Positions 11,701 to 26,700 of a DNA stretch of 64,000 nt are shown in pieces. How positions within the stretch are numbered: position 1 is the first letter of the stretch; the number at the start of each line of letters is the position of its first letter. The translations under genes and the position numbers were made by a program. A model generated the notes under the pieces. That model was not told where the DNA came from. It saw nothing but the letters and a program-made list of their open reading frames with translations, and ran no database searches. Origin of the DNA: Pithys albifrons albifrons (taxonomy: Eukaryota > Chordata > Aves > Passeriformes > Thamnophilidae); contig NC_092460.1 in the NCBI RefSeq assembly GCF_047495875.1, forward strand, positions 4,149,520-4,213,519, in the 5' to 3' direction.

Positions 11701-14700
11701 ATGCTGAAAAATCCTGTGTGGACACACATCCTGCTACTGACCTTTGAACAATCCCACATTCTGACATGAGATACCTGACACCTGTGTGCTTTTTTGAAGG
11801 CACAGGATTGAAATACTGAACAGAAAACACTGGCAGGAAAGGGCCTCCCTTCACCTTCACCTCTGGATCTACTCCTGACTCAAATGTGGAAGGAAATGCC
11901 TGATGAAAAAATTCAAATTATTTCTAACTAGGACTCAATATAATAAGTGACAACACCCCCTCCACAAAGTACAGCAGGAAAACTGCACAGTGAGTAGGAA
12001 ACACAACAGTTGCAGCCATGAGATTTATTTTTATGTCTTAAGTTATTTTAGAACTGCTTTTTGATGCTGAAAGGTACAGAATAAACTCTCACACTTGGGA
12101 GCAGCCATTAGCTGTACCCTGGCTGTGAGCCACAGTGAAACCACGAGACCTTGGGGAGCAATTGGGAAGTTATTAAGTGGTGGCTGTGACTGTGGGGCTG
12201 TTTCCTCTCAGAGAAATACATACCTTTTCCACACCTCTTAGAAATTTGTCTGTTCCTGTGTAATTCCTCCTAGGATCTGTCAGCAACTCACAGAGTCGCT
12301 GAATAGTGAAGGGGATGCTGCAATGAAATAGATTTATAACAGTTTAATTTTATTTTAACAAGTATAGCTGTTAAGAAGCAACAACATTATTGCTTTCTCT
12401 CCCTTACTGAGAAGGTGGAAGGAAAACAGTAGTGAAATTTGTTACCATAAGCAATACAGGGTGGCAACTCAAGGCTTTATTTTTCCCTGTCTCATACACA
12501 AAGCTCTGTCTTCTGTGCTTACCAGCACAAAACTCACAGGTAAGAATCCTAAATGCATCATCTCCCAACTCAAAGGATTCATTAAAACAACAAAAAGGAA
12601 ATTAGATCATCAACAGTAAAGTTTCTGACTGTATTATTGCAATACACAGAACAGAAATGGTAAGAGATTCAAAACAAATTTGAGTCATACACACTAGAGC
12701 TAAAAAAGTCTCAACTTTTAGTTTATTTCACGTTATACAAAACACAGTTACAGGAAAAGCATTAAATGTTGGAAGCAGCAGAACCGTTTTACTTCAGCTG
12801 TTACAAATACTCCATTTTGCCCCCAGCTCGACAGTGCAGGAACAGAGCAGGAAAAACAACTACTCTCAGAATGATATACAAGGCCACAGGAACCACAATC
12901 CCACATTTGGGGGTTTGACAATTCTGTGCTCTGTTTCATCCCTGCTGAACTGAGAAACTGTGACCCTCCAGACAAGCAACACCTCATGGACTTTTACCTG
13001 AGATGCCACACACATCCATTCCAAGTTCAGTGTCACATTTTAACAAACTTCTGACAAAAATATTTCAATAAACCAATAAAGAATGACACGTTTTTACAAG
13101 TGAAGAAGAAGCCATAAGCATTTTTAAAATTTATCAAAGAAGAGTATTTGGCACAATACAATATTTAAGAACCATTTCTGGACTGGGAATACAACTGAAA
13201 ATCCAGAGCAGTATCAATACATGTGCGAGTACACAGCCCTGTACTGTCAATTTTTGTCAAATTCAGCTTTTATTATTTTCTGAGAACTCAGTACATGGTA
13301 TTTTCAGCCTGTTTCATCAGCTAACACAGTCTGTGTCTGAGCTTTGTTCATCAGCTAAAAAGCCCCATCTCAGAGGTGCACAGACCTACCCCCAGCTCAC
13401 ACAAACAGGTCAGCACAGCCACCATTCATCACCCTACAGGACACTTCACTTCAACTAAAGCAGGTAGTGATCAGAGAGTGGCTCAATATCAACAGTTTAA
13501 TTATGTTTTTCAGAACTGCCTGTACATGATGTTCATGAGGAAAACCTAATCCTCAACAAACCAGAAGAAACACAGGAACAAGTGTTCCTTTCAATTCAGT
13601 TTATTGCATGAAGGCTCCTAAGCTTGACAAGGTTCTGCCATTATTTGTTTCCCTTCTCTTGCTCTTCAACTCTTGGTCAACCCCCAATCTCTGACAACCA
13701 AATTCTTCACATGGAATCACAGATTCATCAGGGTTGGGAGAGACCTTTAAGATCATCAAGTCCAACCATATTCATAATGTTGAGCTTCTGTGCTGTGGCT
13801 TCTTTTAACAAAATCCTCAACTTTAAGTCACAAAGAATTTATTTGATCTGTTAACTTTTCCACATGAATACAACAATAATTTGATACACTGGTTTTTGTG
13901 ATGGCCATTTTGAGTGTGGGTTGAAAAGTCCATAATTAAAGAGATTTAGTTATTTATAAATTCAAAATCAATTTATTCCACTGAAAGAACAATACACTGG
14001 TTTTTAAATTATTTAATTATCTGCAAGACATCCTGGGGAATCCCTGCCTGGCTAATTAGGATTTAGCTGTACCGAACTGGCTGCAACATGAAGTGCTTTG
14101 GAACATCAACACAGTTCTGTCTTACTTGGGGAATAAGTAAATTCAGGAGTGTGCAGCCTGCAACTACTCCAGAAGGAAAAGCTGCCTTTGCATTTTACTC
14201 TCAATTATAAAAAGCTGGAACAGGTTTTTTCCCTCCAAAACTTGCAGAGCAAACTGAACTTCGTGTGCTGAGCAGCAGGTGGCACTCGGTGTCACCTCAT
14301 GGAACTTGTTCAACATTTGTAAATGTTTTCAGTTGGCAAAATCCAAAGTTAGTTTTAGCTCAGGAGCTCTTGTTGGTGAGATTATTGTTTTAGAACAGTT
14401 TAACACTGTGATCTTAGGACAGAAGCCATTTAAAATGGTGCAAATCTGTGCGGGAACACCGACGTAAAAGTTTGTGCGCAGGATGAGAATTGATTGTAAA
14501 TGCTCAGAAATCTAATTAGTTCAGCACATGAGCTGCATGAATAGCCCTAATCTGCCCACTTAAGGTAACCACTTAAAATTCTGTACAAACACACCCAAAA
14601 CTGCACTTCCAGCACTACAGTTCAGAATGCATTGCAGACCAAAAATTCTTCGAATGGACGGGATTCCAGAGGCATCTGGGAAAAGTACTTATAAAAACTA

Positions 14701-17700
14701 TATTAAATTGTAGTAAAAAAAGACATAAAAGGAAATTTGGATTATGAACTATTTATTCATGCTGTGAACACTTCTCTGTCATCAGATGTCTCCAATAACT
14801 TATCTTGGAACTTTCTGTTTCACTAACAAAGGATAAAAAAATGGCAAGTCTTCAGAAGTTCTGACTGCACAGGAGTTGTAAAGAGCAGCGTGAGGATCTG
14901 GCTCTGCCTGTCTGTGACTCCGTGTCAGGTAAGACACAGACAGGACAAACCAGCCAGTTTGTGCTTTCTTTAAAATCAGACACTCCAGTTAGAAAGACCC
15001 TGAAATGGGTCATTCCTAATTTGTTACTTCTTCGACTCCAAACAGGGAAGTTTTCGAAGGATTTGCAAGCTTTAATGAACTATTTCCCTCACTCTTTTGC
15101 ACAAATACCAATAAAAACATCCCAATAATAAAGCCACATCAAGTAGCCTCCTCCTCGGCTCTGGTACCCTGAAGTGACACCCACATCTCTAACGATGTGA
15201 GTGTATCTGAACACACCACCCAAACTGCTGCTGTTCCTTTTTGGTCCCATCCCCAACACGTCTCAGATTTCACAATCACACTGTGGGGGGCACAGGATTC
15301 ACTGACCGAGCCACTCTGCGATGCCAGACCTGAAACACCCTCAGGAATTACTTTAATGTAACTCATGGATGCAGTTGCTGCCCCAAAGCCTGGGAGTTTC
15401 ACTGGGAGGTTTGAGCACCCTGAGTGTCCCAGCCGTGGATGGGAACGGCTCAGGCACAGTGTGAGCTCCAGACTGAGCCATCCAGAGGTTTGTTCAGTGC
15501 ACTTGGGAACAACAGCAGATAACACAGCCCATTCATCAGCGGTCCCCGGGACAACATTACCCATTCTGTGGGCAACGAAGCATTAACAACAAGCTGGGGG
15601 AGGCGGCAGAGAGGCAGAGCTGAGCATAAAGGATAGGTTTGTTGTTAAATTCCTGCAGTGAAGTAGCCCAGTATAAATATTGGGTGGCTGAGAACAAGCT
15701 GAATTTCACATTCTTAGAAGTCTCTACAGGAGAGCAATGGGAGGGGAAAGGAGCCCTGACTTATGAGACAGTTAAACTGCAGATAAATGAAGTGGTATGG
15801 AACAGTGACAGTGCAAATTATAAACAGAGCATCAAAATGTGACATTAAGAAGGCATTAGCAGCACCTCCAAAGCTGAAATTTCAGAGTAACAGGGAGGCA
15901 AGACTGAGAACATGCCACAAGCTGAGAAAAATCCTCAAAGTCTTTCTTAACAACCACTGAGTCCACTCAGCTTATGGCAAGAGTTTAATCCACTTCAGAC
16001 ACAACAAAAATACTACACAGATATTAAAAAAGACACACCAATAAGACAAAAATATCAGGAGCTTTATTTGAAAGGAAACAAAAACGTCCAAGCAGCAAAG
16101 GGCACAGATACACTTCAATCTAGGACACTGTTAGCAACAGATGGAACACCCCAAGTCCCTCATTAGAAAGTACCACTCCAGCTATAAATCTGAATCTTTT
16201 AACAGTTCCAACTCAGGTACTTTTGCCTCTGGTCACACCCTGTTTATCACACCATGAGTTCTTCCGAGTGACTGAACTGCCACAAAACAAGGGAGAGCTC
16301 AACAGCAGATTTTTTTCCATGAGGTATTTCAAAATACAGTGAGAGAAATCTGACTTTACTATCTATTTGACCTCTTAAATGCACATAATAATATGATGCT
16401 TCTTCAAACTGCATTGCTTATAAACTAACTACACACTGAAAAAACCCAAGTGAGTGATGGCACAGGATGTTGGAATCTTCTAAGAAAGAATAATAAAGTT
16501 CTGGAAATACTGTAATGTGTTTCCCTTCTGCTCATCTATTTCAGAAAGCAAAATGAACAGTCAAAAACAGGCAACATAAGCTACAACGTTAAAAACTGGG
16601 AAAATATGTTTGTTTCTCTGATTTTAGAAAACAAAAGATACATACCCATTAAATCCAGTGACAATTTTCAGGATTCTTTCTTTCATCTCTTCGAAGGGAA
16701 TATATTCCACATTTGGATTGGGAGGCCCTCTTGGTTCAGGAGCTGAGGTTCTGAAATCATCCATGACTTTCTCCAGTTTGAAAATAAAATAGCCTTTAAA
16801 CTGAGACCACTGAACCCTGCACAAAACACAGGAATTAAGACATTAAGACATAAGCAAGTGAGTCCTAAACCCAAAGGAAACAGTTTAAGTTTCTGTTTGC
16901 ATAACAACATGCCAGGCCTGAGATAAAGGAGCAAGTAACACACTGTTATTTTCCTTCCTGAGTTTAAAGCACGAAACTATTTAAACAATTACAGTAGAAC
17001 AATGTAACACAAGTCAATTCCCATTAGCAGCAGGGTAAGCCATTTCCTTGAAGAACCAATACCCACTGACAATGCAAACCTGAATGTGAAATGTGCACGT
17101 TTTCTGTACAAGAGAACCCACACACTGCCTGCAGTTTACACCGAGCTCACAACAGGGGGAAGGGGAAAAGAGAAAGGAAAAACCTCAACACAACAAAATG
17201 TCATAGAATCATAGAATGGATTGGGTTGGAAAAGACCTCCAAGATCATCAAGTCCAACCCTTGATCCAACTCCACAAAGTGCCCTGGGCTGGTGACCACA
17301 GTGGAGTTGGATCAAGACGTGGTGTATTCTCACTCAGTGCCACACCCATAGAGCCACAGGATCACAGAATGGATTGGGTTGGAAAAGACCTCCCAGATCA
17401 AGTCCAACCCTTGGTCCAACTCCAGTCACTTTACCAGATCATGGCACTCAGTTGCCACGGCCAATATCAGTTTAAAAACCTCCAGGGATGGGGAATCCAC
17501 CCCCTCTCTGGGCAGCCCATTCCAATCCCTGAGCACTCTCTCTGCAAAGAATTTCTTTCTGATCTCCAACTTCAATTTTCCCTGGCAGAGCTTGAGCCCA
17601 TCGTGCCCCCTTGTCCTATTGCTGAGTGTCAGTAATTCAGTGTATTGCAGATCCAAGTTCTTGGCCTTTTTATATTAGAAGAAATAGCAATTAAAAATAC

Positions 17701-20700
17701 TGGAGTTTAAAATCCAAGTGATAGTTTTCTAGACTATCAGGCATTGGAATGGGCTCCCCAGAGAGGGGGTGGATTCCCCATCCCTGAAGGTTTTTAAGAT
17801 AAGACTGGATGTGGCACTGAGTGAGAATCCACCATGTCTTGATTCAACCTCACTGTGATCACCGTGCCCTGGGCTGGTGATCACAGTGGGGTTGGATCAA
17901 GAGTTGGATTGATTCCCATTTAATTGGTGGAAGTGATCAAAAGTGTCACAAGAGCAAAGTCACCTTTCCTGTTTCACCAGTCTATGAAAATGACATGCAG
18001 AGTTTGGCACCAGCAGAACTCCAGAAACCCACTGGCATCTCATCCATAGAGAAAACCAACCAGTTCATAAATGAGAGGGAGAACTGTTGGCCAATAAAGA
18101 ACAAATATTAAGATTAAAGCCAGCATGTCCCTCCCAGTTACCAAAGCAACCTATACCTACACCTCTAGAAATTTTAAGTTATCACCATACACTGGGAGTG
18201 GTACTTGGAAAGTCAGACAATAGAGGAGACAAACAAGTATTTGTTTTCAGGAACAGAAAAATCTTCTATGTGTATCACAAGCTCCCTGAGAAGAACTTCA
18301 GCAGTAGGATATAAACCCTCTGTTTTGGCTGCTTTGCTACAAAATGTGAGTTCCCCAAACCACAAAAAGTGTGGTCAGTACCTTCTGGGTTAAATCAAGA
18401 GTGAAACAGAAGTGAAAGAAAACTCTCCCACACAGCTTTATGGACAAGCTCATTAAGTCTCATACACTGCAAAGTACCTGACAAACATTTTAAGTTCTGC
18501 AAAAAAAACCAAATTGAAGAAATTCCATGAAGAAAATACTGTTTGTGCTTTCTTCTGAGCAAGCTTGTTTATAAATAAATACTTGCTCTTCCCACTCAGC
18601 ATTGTACACAATCAGCCTTTTCTTCCAAACCATGCTCTTCCTGTCCACTTGGGAATTTGTACCAGGAACTTTGAGAGCTTTTACAGCCACTCAAAGAAAA
18701 AAGTTCCTGAGAGAACTGTATGAAACCTCAAAAAATGAGCTGCTCCCAAAATGTTTTGGCTCAGAATACTTGTAGAGAGTGACAGCTCTGTAGTTATACC
18801 CAGGTTTGTATGTCTGAGGCACTTTTCACTGCAATATCTGGGCCAACCTGGGTAAGTGCACCCGAACAAAGGCAGCTCCCCTGGGCTAATGAGCCTCCAG
18901 TCTCACACATTCTCCAAATAATTTAAGAAGAAATGTCAGTGTATGGTTAAGAGTGCTCTGCTTTCCTCCCATCAGCTGCTGCACCATCCCTGCCTTTTAT
19001 CAACCTAAAGGTTTTACTGTGACATTCAGAAAATCAAGAGGAAGGAACTGATCTTATTAAAAAGGCACCTAACAAGGAGAAAAGGCAAAGGAGTGGCTGA
19101 AAAGGAGAAATCACAGCTCTTCAGAACTACAGCCTATACAGATACAGACACCACAGATGAACCACGTACCCCAAATGCTCCCAGGACCAACATAAACTCT
19201 GGCAGCTTAACTCAGCAACTTAAGATTTTTTAAAAAGCACCTCTACTAACAGATCCCAACAGTTCAGTCTTTGTACATCACTTAAACACATGATACCAGA
19301 TGTCAGTTTTAACACATGCTCATGATGTGCTAAAGGTGATGAAAAGATGTTTAACATCATGACACTGTACCCCAGTGCAGACCCTGACCTTGCAAATTGA
19401 GTAAAAATTAACAACAAAACAGCAAAACATGGATGGAAGGGACAGACCAAACAGCAGCACCTGACCCAACACCCACTTCTGTGAGAAATATAAAAAAGTT
19501 TTGAGAAGATTTACATATAATTAGAGAGGCAGCACAACAAAAGGCTGAAAAGAGTGGGAGAAGACATTAGATACAAAGTCAGCAAGCAGAGGATAAATTA
19601 AATGACAGGCTATGCAAAAAAAAATTGGAAATACAGCATTTTTTTAAGAAGTCCCCCACACCTACACAAAACCCCAGGACGGGGTCAGAATTACCAGGTG
19701 AAGACAAGAAAGTGCAGCCCTGTGATGAAATCCACAAAGGGGTGTAGGGAATTCTACAGAGAGAACAACACCACAATAATGTCCTGAGTCACTGGAAGTT
19801 GTGAGGCAGCAAAATTATCACCACTGAACAGGGAAGAATAATAAAAAACAACAAAAAGAGACATTAATTCAGACAAGGGCAATCTAACACTGTCAGACGA
19901 AACCCACCAAGAACACAATACTAAAAAACTCTGTTCTCTAATACAAGCAAACTATTTCACATCTGTACTTGAACTACATGATTTTTCTCTTGAAACTAAT
20001 CCATCTACAAATCAAAAAAGTTTGCCAACCAACACCAACGAAGTTTAGAAATCCACCAATCCTACCTGACGAGCAGCACCTTCAATGAGGGACATGGGTC
20101 ACCTCAGACAGAAAGCAGGTCAAGCAACCTGATGCAATGCTTTGATTTAAAAGAATTACCAGCACAAAGTACCTTGCAAGGAATGACTGTCTGTGCTAAC
20201 ACACTTTGCATAGAATTCATCTTTAAGAACAGGCACATCAAAACAAAATTGCATTTTACATGGAAATAATCTCATGGTATCACTCCCAGTGTGCAAATTC
20301 CCTCATTCCCTTATCTCCTGCTTATTCAAAGTGTTTGTTCTGGTGGAACTGAGGAAGCAGCTTCCTCCTTTACCACAGGGGTTACTGGGGAGGAGACCCC
20401 TCTGCCAAAATCTGCACTATTTTTGTGTGTCAGATCACTGGTATTTTCTTCTCACCATTATACAAGTCTTGACATTTGATTCCTTTGCCACTTTGGTGTA
20501 TTCACTCTGGGAGATGAGATTTCAACAAGAACAAAAAGCCTGGAACATTTAACAAAGTTGATTGGGCAACACCTGAGAAACTTGAAAATCCTCACTATTT
20601 TTAAGGGAAAGCTATCCATGTTGACCAAGACATGCAGTTCTCTCATGTCCTCAGGACTCCACTGGAAGGCTCAGATACAACACAGAGATCCCCAACAGCA

Positions 20701-23700
20701 CCACACGGCTTGGACACGGAGGGGAGGTCGGGCTGCAAATCTCCAGGAATGCAGGAGACAACCAGGCCAAGTTATTCATCTCCCTCTTTAGCAATAAAAC
20801 ATCAGATGTAACCACTGTGGCTTACACACTTTACAGATTTTAAGGTTCAAACTCCAGTAAGACCCACAGAAGCAAAGCAGGACAAAGCCTAAAATTAACT
20901 GATGAACAGGAGGAAGAATTCAGAGTGCCTGAAGGAAGGCTACCTCCTGAAATGAAAGTACTGCAATTATTTCCTAAATCTTTCTGGAATTGCTTCACAG
21001 ATTACAGGTTTAATTAAGAAAAACATTATACTTGAAGAGGTGTTAAGCTTCTAGAGACCCAGCTATGTGCTTAAAACATGAAGAGTCCCAGGAGTCCTGG
21101 TGGGATGTCTGTCTTCAGATCTCACAGTGCTCAAGTTCATTACAAAATTACCTGATTTAAATTTTAAGAGGATGCCATCTGTTTTGGAGAGATGCTACAC
21201 ACCACACAGGACATAAAAGGAAAACAAACGTAGATGTACTATTGATTCAGTTCATTGAACAGATCATAAAAGCATCAGAACTTGGTACAAAGGAGTATTT
21301 CCCTCTCCACTCTTCTCCTACTACTGGCGCTCTGACAGTAGAAATTTAAAAAAAGAAAAACTACCTTTAGGATGTAAATACTTCAGGTTCAGGTAAACTG
21401 ATTTTAAGGCAATGTCCTCAGAATACAGAAGGAAAGAACCAGAGGACAATCTCCAAGGGATTCAAGTAACATGTAACAAGAGATATGAGTCACCTGTATT
21501 ACCTTTGCCCCCAGTTATTGTTCACTTAAGAGTTGCTCCCACAGAGACCTGCTGGTACCAAACAGGTGCTTTAAAGTGAAATACCCTGCCAACTTTAATA
21601 ATTGTTTCTTCTTTTTTGTGCCTTGTTCTAGACCCTGCACAAGATGAAGATACACTCCAAGACATAGTAATTTCCCCAGGCTGTCAAAAGCAAAATTAAA
21701 GTTTCACCCAAAACAAGTTAATTCCTTTTCTATTCTGGCCTATCAAAGGGATCTCCAGAACCATTTGGAAAGTGAAAAGGCAGAGAAAATGAAGTGCACT
21801 CAGCAATCACAGATCCAACCCAAACCCCTGGCAAGGCAGGAAACCTTTCAGCACACTCTTCCACAGCCCCTACGCAAGATGTATCCAACAGGAATACTGT
21901 GGACACTTCCCAAACCAGAGGCTCCTCTCTGCCAGCAGGGAGCACAGGGCGTGGTTCCCTGTTCCCTCCCCAGGCTGTGGAAGGAGCAGCCCAGGGAGCG
22001 AGCCGGGAGCGCCAGGACTGCCCGTCCCACTCCTGCCAGTGGGACAGGGAACGGGACACGCATCCAAGGGATCCTCTGCACACGGGAGGCACATCCAAGG
22101 ATCCCCTCCAGCAGCCCATGGAGCTAAAGCTGCACAGAAACTGAGGGATTGCAGCCCTGTGGGAGAAAGGAGATGATGCCACTCACCTCTTCTGGTGGTA
22201 TCCCTGTGCTTTGGGCTAGAAAGCAAAGTCTACTCCCTCCACCTGTTTTTTTTTGCCACTGTTTTGTGTCAATCCTCAACCTTCCCAGCACAGCCTGATT
22301 GGAGATCTGCACACTGAGTACAAATGAGGATATTTGGAACACACAGCTAAGGGGCACAAGCTAAAAAATCTTGTTAAGGACTGACTGTAAAACACAATTC
22401 CCAGCGTTTCCACACCAACAAATAACCCCAAAACTGTTGCTATATGATATTTTATTTTCTGTTCAGGAATTACTATTTCACTATTTATGAAAAAGACTTC
22501 TTTTTAACCAAGAGTGCTTAATAGTACAGAAACAGCTTTCAAATTTTTCACAAAATCCCTCTGAAAATTTCTGGAATAAAAAGCTGCAGCACTGAACTCC
22601 CACTAACGGGGAGTTGAGCTGTGCTGAGATTCCTCAGGGATGTCATTCCAGGCCAGAGCAGAAAGGTGCTGCCCCATCATGTCCTTGTCCCTGGCCAGCC
22701 TGCTCTGCTGCTCCCACACATCCCTGGGATCCCTGTGATCCCACACACAGGGCGGTGAAGCAGCTCACCAACCACAAAATTAATGCTGTAGATAAGGCAG
22801 AATAATATGGGTGCTGTGACTGGTAGGGCATTGAGACATTCCTTTAAGCAGCTGCACTCATGTACCAGCTAAAAGAACATACCTCACTTAATTCCACTCT
22901 TGCTTCAAATATTTGCTGCATTTTAAACTCATTTTTCTATTTCCTGTGATTTATATTAACACTATTTTGATGCAATTCATTTGGGTCATCATTTTGCACT
23001 CTGTTGGGATTTTCAACATCCACACAGCGTGGGGGTGCCAGTGTGTGCCTGGATGTCTTAAGGATCCTTACAGATCCCTAAGGATGCAGTGTGTGCCTGG
23101 ATGTCTTAAGGATCCTTAAAGATCCCTAAGGATGCAGTGTGTGCCTGGATCTCTTAAGGTCTGAACGCATCCATACGGATGCGTTCAGACCTTAAGAGAT
23201 CCAGGCACACACTGTCACTCCCACAGATTAACATGGGAAATTCCACACAATGACCACAGATTTACCCAGTAAAATCCCCTGTGTGTCAATGCTGGTTTCT
23301 CACACACTTCTGGCAAGCAAACACCTCAACCTAACCCTGGTGGCCAAGAAGGCCAATAGGATCCTGGCCTGGATCCAAACTAGCGTGGCCAGCAGGCCCA
23401 GGGCAGTGACCCTTCCCCTGGACTCTGCCTTGGGGAGGCCACACCTTGAGTGTTGTGTTCAGTTCTGGGCCCCTCAGTTCAGGATGGACATTGAGGGGCT
23501 GGAGCGAGTCCAGAGAAGAGCAACAAGGCTGGAGAAGGGACTGGAGCACAAGTGCTGTGGGGAGAGGCTGAGGGAGCTGGGGGTGTTTAGCCTGGAGAAG
23601 AGGAGGCTCAGAGGTGACCTCAGCACTGTCTGGAACTCCCTGAAGGGAAGTTCTGGCCAGGTGGGGGTTGGTCTCTTCTCCCAGGCACTCAGCAATAGGA

Positions 23701-26700
23701 CAAGGGGGCACAATGGGCTCAAGCTCTGCCAGGGGAAAGTTGGAGAGCAGAAAAAAATTCTCTGCAGAGAGAGTGCTCAGGCATTGGAATGGGCTGCCCA
23801 GAGAGGGGGTGGATTCACCACCCCTGGAGGTTTTCAAACTGAGCTTGGCCGTGGCACTGAGTGCCATGATCTGGTAAAGGGACTGGAGTTGGACCAAGGG
23901 TTGGAGTTGATGACCTCGGAGACCTTTTCCAACCCAATCGATTCTATGATTCTGTGATTAAATTAAAGCCACCGCAAGTGCTGGATCCTTTATGGGCCTT
24001 TCTGAATGAGCCGTCAATTTTAGAACTTGAGGTGCCACAGGAGGGTGAATTTCCTGGAACACTGTGCCTGGCTGTTAACAGTGTGCTCCTGTCAGGAAAA
24101 CACTGGCAAACTCTTCCTGGGGGAGCGTCCTGTCCCTTCCACATGGTAACTCATGTAACATTAAAATGCTCTCACGTTTTATCTTCAGTAGGATTTGACC
24201 TCATGTTACCTTTCACTTTAATTAAAATACATTGAAGGGCTGGAAAGAGGCAAAACTGGTATTTCCCACAAGCACAGAAGGTATTTTCCCATTTTCACTC
24301 ACACAGCCTAAGTGAAGCCTTTGCTCTCCTTGAGAGCAGGATGAGCCACAGAAACTGTCAAGACATTGAACTCCAACTACCTCAGTAGTGTGAGTGCTCA
24401 TCTCTCTGCTTGCAAATTATTACTGTATTGCCAGGAACAACAAAGACTCAGATTTAGTTATGGAAACAGACAGCTGAGTAAGATGTTAAAGTGGTATTTG
24501 TAACCATCAAGGGACTCATTCTGATCTCTGCTGATAAACACTCAGCCGACTCCAACAGAACACAGAAAAAACTTTCACAAAACAGAAACAACTTTCACTC
24601 CAACATTTTCTAGAAAGTAAATTTTCTAATAAAGTTATCTAAAACTAGACTCAAGTAAGCACTTTTCATTTTGCTTTTATTTTCAAGGAAAAAACTGACC
24701 ACAGAACAAAAAAACTACAGGATTACAACATTCTTCATTCAAGAATTAACTTCCTCACAGCAGCACAGAGAGCAATTAATGCACACAAAGAAAGTGGAAG
24801 CCAGAAGTAAAAGCAGAGGGTGTTTTCATTCACTTTTCTCTTCCACTTGAAAATTTACCTGAAGTCACCCTTGACTGGTAAGAATAAGCTGGTTATTTCC
24901 TGAACTATTCCACTTAGTGCTCCTGCATTATATTCTTCATATAATTTCACTTATGCATATACTCAAATAAAATTCCTTTTAAATCATTAACTTTTATTAA
25001 AAGTAGAACAGTCACCCCAGATATTGACTTTCCTATAAAGTGCACACCAACTACAAAGGTCTCTAAGTCTTACAAATAAAGATTTCTGGATAACCATCAA
25101 ACAAATCAGTCAGGTCACAGAATCATAGGATCGATTGGGTTGGAAAAGACCTCCAAGATCATCAAGTCCAACCCTTGGTCCAACTCAGGTCCCTGCAGCT
25201 GAGCAATATCCACTAAACTTATTTACAATTTAGTTACTTTATTTTTCTATTATGTAAGAAAATTACTGGACCAAGCAATCTCAGCAAACTTATGTCACAA
25301 CATATGCAGACCTGGTACCTTCCTGCTGACATATTTTACAGGATACTTTACCCAAAATTTATTTCTCTAGTTACAGGTAATATTTTACCAATATTCTGAG
25401 TAATTATTACATTTATCTTTGAACAAAAAATTTGTTAACACCTTTTGTACTAGATTTTCTTGAGTTTTGTGCACTTTTTAATATGATTGACAATCTTCTA
25501 AGCAACATTTCCTGCATAACTGAATTGTGAAACACAGAATTGATGAGAACTCTCAGTAATCACTTTGTGCACAGCGAGTGTTTTCTCAGCCCAAATCGGC
25601 CTCATTCCTGTAGGAATTTCAGAGCACCAGGATTTCAGTGACCACACTCCTGAAATTCCATTTTGAACCTTTAAACTTCCATTCAAGACCATTGACATTA
25701 ACCTCAGAATCACAAACTATCTCACTTACGTGACTGGTACAAAAAGCTCAAGAGGGAGGAAGTTTTCTGACTTCTCTTCCAAGTCACCAGGACAAAAGCA
25801 TCAGGAATGTTTCTATCCCTCTGCTCCACCAAAGGCAGCTGCATTTGAACAGCACTATCAATAGCAGATCAGCATTGCCTCTGTCAAAATACCTCACAAA
25901 AAGCACTTACATAGTTCAGATTTGCCTAATTTAACATTACTGAACATTTTGTTGAACTTCAGACAGCCACATTTACTTCAACTCTTCACTATTCTGGGGA
26001 TTATTCTGAGCTTTCATTTATTTCCATTTGAGATCAAATTTGACAGAACACTTCACTAAAAGTTTCAAGAGTTCACACGTTTCAAGAGCGTTGCTGTGAA
26101 CTGTGTATGGGAAATTCTGCAGGAATTCCACAGCACAATTCAGACTGTGTTTGAATCAATACATATTGCCCAGAAAAACAATCCACCAGGCAAATAAATG
26201 TCTGAGGTCATTCCATAGTACTCTGAAGTTGATACAAGTAGAATACACGAGCATTTAAACACATGACACTTTCTCAATAAACCTGCATAGCACAAGTCCA
26301 GGAGTCAACATTTCTAAAAAGCATTATAAAATAAATGAAGCACATTTAAGAGGTTTCCCAAACTTGCAGCAAGTAAAAATTTCTCTCTCTGTAAGAGCTA
26401 CCCATAGCAAAATTACCATGAGCAACACAAAATTAGTGTCTGGGTAACTGCATACATGAACACACCAGCTGTTCCACAAGCAAACTAAATTCCACATCTC
26501 TACCAACACAGGACACCAACATTGCTCCAGGTACCACCAGTTTGCACAGAATGAACAAACACAAGCACTGTAACTGCTGGTCAGTGTAACTACCACTGCT
26601 AAACCACCTGTCACCCCAGAGAAGCAGCAACCATACTGAGAGAACATGGTCAGATCTCACTGTATCGAGCAATTAAGCTGAGAAGTCAGATTAGAAAAAT

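Noticed and set aside
15139..15564. 141-codon minus-strand ORF in PPP4R2 intron 3
   Set aside because: It has no family signature and lies deep in an intron of a gene whose exons are all accounted for. Probably chance.
23039..23214. CRISPR-like direct repeats
   Set aside because: The units are contiguous without spacers, and the context is an intron of a bird gene.
23250..23957. 235-codon plus-strand ORF and its 188-codon antisense partner
   Set aside because: The region is a CR1 3' fragment. The frame has no reverse transcriptase motif and similar peptides appear at the other CR1 copies.
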